NCBI RefSeq assembly: GCF_933775445.1
Contig: NC_065875.1
Location: 21,079,555 to 21,143,554 of the forward strand
Direction of reading: 5' to 3'
Source: Argentina anserina
Lineage: Eukaryota; Streptophyta; Magnoliopsida; Rosales; Rosaceae
DNA: 64,000 nt
A program made the position numbers and the translations under genes. The notes under the pieces were generated by a model that was not told the origin of the DNA, ran no database searches, and saw nothing but the letters and a program-made list of their open reading frames with translations. Positions 26,842 to 36,263 of the stretch are shown here, piece after piece (the stretch's first letter is position 1; each line of letters opens with the position of its first letter).

Positions 26842-26874
26842 CTTCACGTAGATATGTAGACAATCTACGTGAAG
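26842..26874. repeat. Perfect 12-bp inverted repeat with 9-nt loop
   Basis: CTTCACGTAGAT (26842-26853) and its exact reverse complement ATCTACGTGAAG (26863-26874) are separated by nine bases. It lies at the point where similarity to the BAHD fragment stops, so it may mark a rearrangement or an element end. Confidence 0.7.
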
Positions 26875-27066
26875 TTTGATCTTAATGCTTCCATTGCACA
26901 TTTCCAAATAAGTGCTGACACTACTTCAAATTGAGTTGGATACGGAACGGTGGCACTAGCAGCTCTAGACTTGAGACACAATTTTTTAGGCATCAAAGAC
27001 AAGTCTCCTTAACTTGTCACACAAGCTTCGTAAGCATGTTCTTCTGAACTTGGCGATAGGTTGATG

Positions 27067-28713
27067 CAGTGACGGATCCAAGCCCTTAGCTGGTAGGCTC
27101 AAGTCCAACCGAAACTTTTGGGCAAAAAAAAAACTAGGTATATACAATTACAGACACAACACAATTAATGAATTAAACCTCAAAGCTTCTTTCCCGTTCT
27201 AAATCTCTCGGCCTCTCAGTCTTAGTCTCTCAATCTCTCTATCAACTGATGCGCTATCTCCAACAAATTCAAAATCCCTCTTAGTCTCTCAACATCATGT
27301 CATCATCAATTCTACTTCTCTGAGGCTCTAACTCCTCCATCTTCTTCTTTTCTCTGGTAAAACATATTGTAAGTATAATCAATAGATTATTTTCAATTTG
27401 GGAGAGAACTATTAATTGGGTTTTCTTATTTGATTTGATTATGTTATAGTTTGTTTCTAATTTTGTTTGGTTTTTGCCTAGAATCCGTAGATAGAGGCAG
27501 GCATGGAGTGAGATAAATCAACAATGGTGCATTGATGTTTGGGTTATCGGTAGAAGTGGCAAATGGGCCGAAAAGCCCGAACCTAGCATGGGCTTGACTC
27601 GTTAAAATTTGGTCTATCATGACATGAGCCTGTTAGCGGCCCGGCCCGGCCCAAGCCCGTTATTGTAATGGGACAGGTCGGTCAAGATATATAAGCTCGT
27701 GGACCAAGCCGGGCCCGAGCCCGTTTTGAGCCAAGCACGGCCCGAACATGATAAATTTATGGGCCGGCCCTTTAAATACATAATTTTAGGTTATTTATAT
27801 AAATATTTAAACAATTATCATTATTAAACTTGAATATTAGACATTTTAAATTAAAATTTCTTGATTTTCATTATTTTAACTAAATATTTCACAAATATTA
27901 TCAATGTAGTAAATAAAACGTCATTGTTTTGACATACGCAACGTTTTAGAAATAAAATTATGATATATGTTGTAGTATTTTATTTATTTTACTATTCTAA
28001 AAAGTTATATGAAACAAATATTCTAATTACATAATATTTTTTATTTTAATTATGTCTTATAATGTAAATGGGGCGGGCCGGCCCGCTTCTTGGCCCAGCA
28101 TAGGCCCGAGCCTGGCCCGACATAGCTTGAGCCGTGGGCCGGGCCGAGCTTAATGTTTAAGCAAATGGGTCGGCCCGAGCCTAACACGATTAATAATAGG
28201 GCCGGCCCGAACACGGCCCGAACACGGTTTTTGCTCGCTTAAAATAGACCGGCCAACCCGTTTGCCATCTCTAGTTGTCGACATTCAAATACTGAATTGG
28301 GAATTTGATTATGTTTTTTTCTAGTACGAACTCTAAGCTAACTTTGTTAGATGATTTGCTAAATTTAGTTTATAATCTTATTGATTTACAATAGTCTAAT
28401 TTTAGCCTTTTAGGTTCTATTACAATTAATTTGATATTGTTGTATTGGTATGGTTATTGCTACTGTGTTTGTCTACATTTTGTTTAATACAAACATTGTT
28501 TCTCAATCTATAGGTGTTCTCTGATTTTGAAAATTTATCGAACCGTAGGGTTATATTTATCTAATTTATTCTTATATTGTATTTGATGGGTAAGGATTCC
28601 CCAAGTGTATCTATTTTCCTAATTAATATAAGTCTCTCCCACTGTTGAGATTTTTTTTTACTTGATAAAAACTCAAACTCATCCGAACTCCAATTCCTTG
28701 ACCTGCCACACTG
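27067..28713. mobile_element. hAT-like non-autonomous DNA transposon, ~1.65 kb
   Basis: Bounded by a perfect 8-bp target duplication GGTTGATG (27059-27066 and 28714-28721). The ends are CAGTGACGGATCCAAG on the left and, as reverse complement, CAGTGTGGCAGGTC on the right, sharing CAGTG. Eight-base duplications and CA-G-G ends point to the hAT superfamily. No transposase was recognised. A second element (27551-28273) is nested inside. It is inserted in the BAHD remnant. Confidence 0.75.
27551..28273. mobile_element. Nested GC-rich hAT-like MITE, ~723 bp
   Basis: The ends are TAGAAGTGGCAAATGGGC and, as reverse complement, TAGAGATGGCAAACGGGT, a terminal inverted repeat of about 18 bp with several mismatches. 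Flanking 8-mers GTTATCGG (27543-27550) and GTTGTCGA (28274-28281) agree at 6 of 8 positions, consistent with an old hAT target duplication. Both termini carry GGCCCGGCCCG-type words and the middle is very AT-rich. Confidence 0.65.
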
Positions 28714-28790
28714 GGTTGATGAGTAAGTCGTGTGGAGGGTCAACATGTGTTGCAACACCAAATTCAGCAGCTGGCTAATACAACACTAGG

Positions 28791-30924
28791 TACATGCCCG
28801 CTTTTTGCCGTGGTATTTGTGTATGTTTTCATTTTTTGCATTCTCTGAATTCTTTATACCTAAGTTGAAGTCCACTTATAAAAATATGGTAAAATCATGA
28901 GCAACTTATGAAGAGAACATCATCGTTCGTGAAGTTAATGAAACGTTGCAAAAACTTTCAACTCTGACAATTGAAATCACAAACTGACAAAATCATACAC
29001 TCATTTTAAGTACATTAGAGCTACAAAATCACTATGATTGACCAGTGGTGATATTTATATAGAACTTACACTACCAACAAACATATTCAAGGTTTATGAA
29101 GTCCAAAATAATAAGACCAACTATCAATGATCTGAAATAATCCAAACTGAAATTAAAACCAACATAACCTTGATCTGCAAACATATTCAGTTCTGCTCAG
29201 AATTGAAAGAAGACCAAGAATAAAATTTGGATTATTTAAAAACAGACACTGGTTATCCACAATTTTAATAGATGTGGAGAGAACGAAATATGCTTAAAGA
29301 AATTGATTCCACTTTGCTTTAGTTGATGAGCAAGTACATATGTAAATTGTTGTCTTGATATTCAAATATACTTAGAGAAAACAAACAAACAAAAAGCCGA
29401 AATCAATTCAAACATGACCAAATGACTTCACCCTAATCCACCAATATCCTAAAAAAAAAAAAAAAAGACAAAATAAGACTAAGTTTAGAAAAATTACCAT
29501 CCTACTAAGAAACCGAACTCCATTGTTTCTACCTCTTCCCTCTTACTGCCACAACAATTTCACTCTCACCCCATCACTTGGTTACCTTTCTTGAAATCAG
29601 TAGCCATGTATAGAACTCATTAAACCAAAAACAAAAGGCCACATACATTATATCTCACACACCATCTATAGCAAAAAGACAATCTCATATGAATCGATTT
29701 GAAGAACACCAAAGGTAGAAAACTATAAGTATTGTGAAATAGTATGCCACTAATTACAGTAACAAAATTGTTCATGAATATAGAGGTGCAGCTCAAATTG
29801 CAAAGTGAGGGCTAAGCTCTTAAAAAAATTATAGCTATTAACACCAAGTTTAAGAGCTAACTGGCATTAAACTTCCATGGTATCAACAAGCTGCCAAATA
29901 CTACATTTTCATTGATTACACAATGTAGATAGTCTAGAGAACGTTGCTTAGTTTTAACTTTTAAGGGATGCTTTATGACATTTGACAAAATAAAAAGCAT
30001 ATCCTGCAAATTGGACCACATTTTTCGTCATAGTAGTCACAACCAGTAGATATACTGCCGTTAAACAAAAAGAAAGACAACAACAAATAAGTTGTTTAAA
30101 ACATGGACATGAACTAATCGACTCCAGTTAATTGTGATATAATTTCAAAAGTACTGCATTTTACTTCTCTTGTGTCAGAACAAATTTTCTTTTTTTTGCA
30201 TTCTTTGAACTCATGAGTCTCTTTTCTATGTGATCATTTATCAATCTGCTTCACTTTTTGTAAATTAAACTTTGGAGGCTACAAACGTGAGTGAAGAGAT
30301 AAAATGGATTATCCACACGAACAACTTGCTGCTAGGCCCTCTTATCATGATTCTCTCAAGGTTCTTTAAATTGAAATTCAACATGCCAATATATTGTAAG
30401 TCAACTCCTTTTCATTTTAATCTTACCATAATTTTATCTATTAGCTTTTGGGTTAGATCCAAAATTTGTCAATTTATCTATTTCAATTATAACAATGACA
30501 ATAATCAATAAAATGAACTCAAACAGAAAACGAAACAAATCACTCTTCAAACTTCAACATTCGCTCATTATCTTACTGAAAATAAACCTAGATTCTCAAA
30601 GTCAGTGATGATTGAAGAAATTCCATACTTAAGCCAATAATAAACAAATACATGATGAAACAAAATGAAAACCCAATGAGCAACCAACGATTAACTAAAC
30701 AACAAATACTTGGCTAATTCTCAGTTCTTCACAATCTCTATCCATGCAAACCCAAACCTGTAACAGAAAAATAAAAACAGCCATCAGATGACACAACACC
30801 AAGACCGTAGACAAAGAAATTACCCAACCCATCAATTATCTTCTAAAATCCGATCGAATTCTTGATTGGCCATTATTCTCCACTTGAACTAAAGAGGTGG
30901 CATGCAAATGTACAACACACACAT

Positions 30925-30956
<32 letters not shown>

Positions 30957-31073
30957 ACAAATGAAAAAAGGGTGAAGGGTGAGGCTTTTAATCTGCTGCC
31001 TTTTGCAATCCTGCAATTCCGTCAACAATTTCGGACAATTTTGCCATTTATAAATAGTAACAACTGGCTTGGA
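28791..31073. other. AT-rich intergenic region
   Basis: No coding sequence, RNA gene or defined repeat is supported, apart from a (GA)n microsatellite at 30925-30952. A plus-strand frame at 30272-30511 is unrecognised and probably spurious. Confidence 0.5.
30925..30952. repeat. (GA)14 microsatellite
   Basis: Fourteen uninterrupted GA units. Confidence 0.95.
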
Positions 31074-31081
31074 GGAGGGTG

Positions 31082-31563
31082 CAGAGGTGGATCTATGAGG
31101 ACGCAAGCCCAGCTTCAGCTGGGTAGGAATTATATCATTCCTGCTTAATCTTTGTTTTCTGCTGGGTAAAAATTCCATATGTCTTTGGCTTATGTGTTGT
31201 GGTTATGAGCTAGTGGGGTTTCATCTTTGTCATGTGTGGTAGATATTGAATTTCATCTTTGTTAATGGTAGAAATGTGGAATGGAGTGGTGATGTCTTAT
31301 ATTATATATACATAAAGGGAGAGACTCAGTGATGCATGAAGAAAAAAGGCTCAGTGTTTAAGATCACTGCACATTGGGTTTAGAATTTGCATATATATGT
31401 TATTTATTATTATTCTTTTCTTTTTATGTTATCCAATTTTACTGTTAGTTTATAATAATTTTACATATCTACATATGTACATTATTTTTTTGTCGCAAAT
31501 AAAATTTTACATAACTGAAACTTTTTCCGCTCATCTATTCCTCGGACCCTAGATCCGCCACTG
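31082..31563. mobile_element. hAT-like MITE, 482 bp, with perfect 8-bp target duplication
   Basis: The target duplication GGAGGGTG lies at 31074-31081 and 31564-31571 with no mismatch. The terminal inverted repeat is CAGAGGTGGATCTA on the left against CAGTGGCGGATCTA (reverse complement of the right end), 12 of 14 matching. The ends resemble those of the 27067 and 52017 elements (CAG, then GGATC), so these may be one family. It carries no transposase. Confidence 0.9.
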
Positions 31564-31696
31564 GGAGGGTGTGACATCTATGTAAATAAGCCGGAAAATC
31601 CAGGTATTCTCACATAGGCCTTATGAATAGTACACCTAAAGTGAACAGTAAACACCGAGTAGTATATAGTAAATAACCGTGCATGAGCCTAGCTAA

Positions 31697-32626
31697 GGGG
31701 GGTGTATTCAACTCTGATTTCAAATGATTCTGATTAATTTATTATAATCAATGGATTCTGAAAATCCATAGATTATTTCAACTCCACATAGATTCAGCCA
31801 GATTTCATTGTATTGTATTTACCAGATTTGTCTTGATTTGCTTGGATTTCACAAGTGCATGTATGATTTATATATTATTATTAAATAATAAAATATAGAA
31901 TATGGAGAATTAATAAGTTGATTTTCTTTTTTAACAGGCTGCATACTCATTCATTCCGACCTCATTGTCATTATAATCTTCATGATCCCTCTCATTCGCA
32001 TTGTCCTCATTATTTTCATTCGCATTGCCTTCAATATCATTGTTATCTTCTTGACTTTCATTATTACAATTCCGTGGTCTATCTTCCCACATAGCTTCAG
32101 CAATATTAAGTCTCCAAGCATTAGCCTTTGCTCTTTGTTGTAATTGACTTTGAGAAAGTAGTTCAAGATTCTCGTCTTCCATATTAAGTTCTTCATCATT
32201 TTCTATTTCAGGAGAAAATTCATCGGAACGACATCTTTTATGCATACATATCAAGCAATAACAAACATTCATATGTATTGATTTGAGCAATTAAAATAAA
32301 ACACATAATTAAGAACATAAAATTTTTCGATCTTATTGAGAGAGAGAGAGAATACATCAAAATCTCATGTCTAGATGCTTGATTTCTAACAAGCATGATA
32401 TAGTTTAAAAATACTTCAAAATCCAACAAAATCAACTAATAAATGAAATCATTCAAAATCAATCGATTTTTAAATACCACCAGAATTCATAAGAGTTTTT
32501 GAAATCTTAATTGAATACCTTGAGATTTCAATGGATTGTTTAAAATCTTAATTGAATACCACAAGATTTCAAAAGATTCATCAAATACAATAAAATTTTA
32601 TAGAATCCTAGTTGAATACACCCCCC
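31697..32626. mobile_element. PIF/Harbinger-type element, 930 bp
   Basis: A perfect 17-bp terminal inverted repeat GGGGGGTGTATTCAACT is flanked by the 3-bp duplication TAA (31694-31696 and 32627-32629), which is diagnostic of PIF/Harbinger insertions. The interior carries a fragment of a Harbinger-type transposase on the minus strand (31931-32290). It is too short to be autonomous; it is a deletion derivative of a larger element. Confidence 0.88.
31931..32290 (-). pseudogene. Harbinger transposase C-terminal remnant
   Basis: An open frame of 119 codons inside the Harbinger element. Residues such as RCRSDEF and WRLNIAEAMW resemble the C-terminal end of plant Harbinger nucleases; the rest is a highly acidic Asn/Glu/Asp tail. 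The catalytic DDE region is absent. Its place between PIF/Harbinger termini supports the call; the sequence match alone is modest. Confidence 0.55.
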
Positions 32627-33142
32627 TAAGTTCCACGACTCCAGTTATGAACTTCCAGGAAGGATAATACAACATTCCATTAAGCCGTAGCAACGTCAAA
32701 TGTATTACTCTGCGCGCCAAAGTAATCTCATTTAGTCATTCCAGCTAATGGGTGATCGACTACATCGTTAATACTCTGCCTAACAGATAATCAAATTGTA
32801 TTCAACGTTAGAGTTAATACTCTGCCTAACTATGGGTTATATCAAGAAGACCCAAGTAAACTAGATACATACGCATGCAAATCAAGCATGAACTCTAAGG
32901 ATTTGATAGTTGGTTAGGCAGACTATCAACTCTAACATTAACTATAATTAACATTCTGCTTGATTCTGTGTTGCCTAGCTACAACCCTTCCTGGTCTCCT
33001 GGAGGGTAATTGGTGCCGTGTGTTTCCACTAACAGTATTCTTAATCTATCAATTGTAAATTTGTAATGGTGAAGTTTCAACACTGAAACTTTGAAAATAA
33101 GAAATCGTTCTAGGGTCCATTAACATTTTATATATTTAATCT
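32627..33142. other. Spacer between Harbinger element and ODC remnant
   Basis: Contains the phrase TTAATACTCTGCCTAAC twice (about 32769 and 32814), a short local duplication. No gene is seen. Confidence 0.5.
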
Positions 33143-34115
33143 GGAAACGTAATCTTCCGATGGTCCAGCCCTTGTACGCTGTTAAGTGCAATCCACACCC
33201 GGATCTCCTCGCCACCTTGGCGGCTCATGGCTCCTGTTTTGACTGTGCAAGTCGGTCTGAGAATGAATCCATTTTGGCTCTGGGAGTTCCTCAATCCCGA
33301 TCGCATCATCGATCTATGCTCATCCTTGTAAAGCTACCTCTCACATATATGATGTACGCCCCGAAGTTGGCATCAACCTGACCACTTTCGACTCAGTTGA
33401 TGAGATTGTTAAGATCCACAAATTGCATCCGAAATGTCCTTAACTGATCGGCATCAAAGCTCCGGATGGGAGCGGCCGGGTGCATGTGGCCAACGAGTTT
33501 TAAGTTCGGTGCTTTTCCTGATCGAAGAAGTGTCCCTGCTTCTCCAAGCCGCTCAAACTGCTGGACTCCAAGTTGCTGGGGTGTCATTTCACCTAGGGAG
33601 TAAGTCCCACAATTCTCAAGCATACAAAGCCGCAATATATAAAGGCAGCTAAGGTGGTTTTTCAAGAGGCAACCAGGCTTTGAATGTGTTAAACATTGGC
33701 AGTGGCTTTGTGTCCGATTCATTGTGCTTCGAAGCTTCGGCAACAGCCGTGAAGGCCGCCGTGGGTAAGTACTTCTCTGAAGAGGAGCGATGTAACTTAT
33801 CAGTTATCGCCGAGCCAGGTCGCTTCTTTGCAAAGCAGCAGAGATGACTTTCACTCTTGCCACCAACATCATCGGGAAGCACGTGAGAGGGGAGTTCATC
33901 ACCAATATTGGATCAATGAAGGGATTTATGGCTCCATGATGTGTATAGACCGCACAGGCCCAGTTGAATCGTGCATTTTCCTAAAAAAACACATAAGAAC
34001 CATGGTAAGGACAATGATATAAACACAAGCGTGATTGTATGTGGCAACTGGCAAGGGTATCGGTGGTGCTCCGACTTACAGTTCGACTATGTTTGCTCCG
34101 ACGTGATTGTATCGG
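33143..34115 (+). pseudogene. ODC: Ornithine decarboxylase pseudogene
   Basis: Blocks in several frames match plant ODC, the PLP enzyme that makes putrescine from ornithine. In order: the PLP-lysine motif YAVKCN with FDCASRSE following (33160-33280); GINLTTFDSVDEI and HPKCP, then a TAA stop (about 33371-33446); VSFHLGSKS (about 33583); IGSGFVSDS, AEPGRFFAK, TLATNIIGK and YWINEGIYGSM (33690-33945); and a last trace TYSSTMFAPT (about 34072). At least four frameshifts and in-frame stops separate them. The true N-terminus before RNLPMVQP and the C-terminal WCDGLD-type catalytic cysteine region are missing. Plant ODC genes are often intronless, so the lack of introns does not prove a retrocopy. 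Confidence 0.88.
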
Positions 34116-36247
34116 AAATCCATTAATATAAGAAGGGTATGTTACATTATAAATATGTTACAGATCAGTAATGCCCGGCTATGTTAAAAGCGAGCAATGA
34201 AAGAAAAAAGTAAGTAAACTCTAGATTGAACTAAAATAAGACAATCATAGGAATACGTTTGAACAGGAACCATGTTACCAACAACGCTACCAAAAATTAC
34301 CTTGAAGCCACATCAGATTGCTATTACGTTAGTTTATTTTTGTAAAATGTGTTTTGATGCGGTGTAACTTGGCTCAGAATCAAATGAGGTAATGACATAA
34401 TGGTCCATGAACAATTTTGTTGCGATAAGCTTGATGGTCACAGTAATAAATTTGAATTGATTTCATAAGAATAAGACTTGCAATGTAAGCCCTAAACGTA
34501 GCTTCGATATGCGCAAATTGCATGACAATGAAGTATATCAAATCCTTAAAAGAAACATGTTAATCGTTTGAGTACATAAATACATCATTCGTTAAACAAT
34601 CTCTTTAAGGCGGTACTTTGCTTGGTACAAGGCCAAATATGACATTGAGCCTGTTGGAAAAATGGTTAAATAAACAATTTAAAATTAAATTTTAATTGAT
34701 TAATTAAATTAAGTTAAACGTATAATTAATCAAAGATGAATATAGATTTAAGTTTTCCATAATGAGGGCTACAAGATCATATGTTTGTTTGTGTAATTTG
34801 GTTAGTGGGTGAATACGAAATTGTCACTCAAAGATGACTACTTGAAATGAGAGAAAATGTTTGTCCACATTGGAAAAAAGAAGTGTTGGAAATGCTTTAT
34901 TTAGAATCCATTGTTTATGGATTCTAAAGTGTGTAAGCCCCCTTATACCCTTTCGCGTACGCGCATGGGGGGGGGGTGCAAATCTCAGGTCACAAGGGAA
35001 ACTCGTGTATGCCCGTGCGACTTGTGGACACAATGCAACACTGAATTGAGGGTCGAAACGCAGATTTTTTTTGCATTTCCGAAAATTCTTTTTGGATGTT
35101 TCAACTTCTCTTGACTGTTCAAATTTTTCTTTTTGTAACAACTATAACTGAAAACGTTATTGTGTGTTATGGAGAAGTTTGTAACATATTGAAATCATTG
35201 CTTGTAACATATGTAACTCATGTATGTTATGATCTTTTATTGCTTATAACAACCATTTTATTTATTGAAGATTGCAAATCCTCACTGTATATTTAGGCAC
35301 CATCCTTTTATTATAAAATCATTCCAAACACAATCAGCTCTCCCTCTCTCAAAGTGTTCTTAGTTTTTCACTGGTGATCAAAAGAGGTATTTTTCGAGTT
35401 CGTTGAGAGTTCTAGTTAGTAATGCAACTTCCTAGAATTGTTTAGTCGTTTTATCATGGGAGACAAGCGCCAAGTATCCTTGCACCGGTAGAGGAGGCGT
35501 AAACGTCTTAAGGACAGTGTGGTATCACACACGTCTCGACTATTTCTTCAATCATCATTCGTTCAATATTTTGTTTGAATTTATATTAAATTTCTTTCAT
35601 GTTATTCGTCATTATATTTTAATGTTATATTATAATTATTTATAATTTAATATATCATTATTCTTCTAAAAGAGCGCTGTCACTCATTTCTTCACATATT
35701 ATTCACGTCGGTCCTACCTAAACGGTCATCGCCGGCAAATGGTGAACCAGGCCACGCCCCAGTCGCCCCTAACCTCGTTCCCTAGTGGAGACGGCAAACC
35801 CACATGCCTGAACATAAGAACATAACACTTGTAATAAAATATGCCGCTCTAACTTCCATCCGATCAATGTTACGGGTTTATTAACGCATGTAGAAAGAAA
35901 ACCTAAATACGTAGTTTATGAGTTTTTGGTACTCAAACAAAAAGTCAAGACAGAAAGTTGAAAGTTGTTATGATTAAGGTAAAAGACCGAAAACATAGAA
36001 GGAAACGCATGTCGATACTGAATGCAGCAAAAAAGACAGTAAAACGCCATTTGTAAACAACACAGATCTCCAACACCAAATCTCAAACACTCTTCTTTTC
36101 TTCCTTCCTTGTCTCTCCTGCACCTCACCCCAAACCACCTGTTCGTCTTCTTCCTCTTCTCAATACGATTTTCATTCCTGGATTCATAAAGCTCAGACCT
36201 TTAGGTCAATAACATCTCTTCTCAATTCACAATTTGCAATTTGGGTT
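34116..36247. other. Intergenic region with a possible solo LTR; TNO1 promoter at right
   Basis: From 34652 (TGTTGGAAAAATGG) to about 35690 the sequence has the look of a copia-type LTR: an AT-rich start, then a transcribed-region-like block (about 35335-35560). I found no matching CA end or target duplication, so the element call is weak. 35700-35830 is GC-rich and unidentified. 35900-36247 should hold the promoter and 5' UTR of the next gene. Confidence 0.35.
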
Positions 36248-36262
36248 ATGAGCAGCGGCTGA
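36248..36262 (+). other. Minimal upstream ORF (4 codons plus stop) directly before the TNO1 start
   Basis: ATG AGC AGC GGC TGA ends one base before the main ATG at 36264. If it lies in the mRNA, the stop and the next start are adjacent, an arrangement that favours termination-reinitiation. Whether it is transcribed is not shown by the sequence. Confidence 0.5.
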
Positions 36263-36263
36263 C

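Larger units (their letters stand above)
26875..28790 (-). pseudogene. BAHD acyltransferase remnant, interrupted by a hAT-like element
   Basis: On the minus strand, two short blocks flank the insertion at 27067-28713. The left block (27066 down to about 26875) reads RLVFDA and then FEVVSALIWKCAME; the latter is a strong signature of plant BAHD acyltransferases, which use acyl-CoA to acylate alcohols and amines. The right block (about 28790 down to 28714) contains a plausible preceding segment (FGVATHVDPPHDLLIN). Stops interrupt the frame (after VFDA, and after SNFT). The HxxxD and DFGWG active-site motifs were not found nearby, so only a middle portion survives. Confidence rests mainly on the ALIWKCAM block. 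Confidence 0.6.

Noticed and set aside
30873..31178. 101-codon minus-strand frame
   Set aside because: It is built around the (GA)n microsatellite and crosses the boundary of the 482-bp MITE.
27067..31563. A single 4.5-kb hAT element from CAGTGACGG (27067) to CCGCCACTG (31563)
   Set aside because: Each of these ends pairs better with a nearer partner: GGTTGATG repeats at 28714 and GGAGGGTG repeats at 31074, so there are two separate elements.
33393..33882. Minus-strand frames over the ODC remnant
   Set aside because: The plus strand matches ODC in the same region; the minus frames have no independent match.
34652..35690. Confident solo LTR
   Set aside because: The start looks LTR-like, but no CA end or target duplication could be matched, so it is described only as a possibility.
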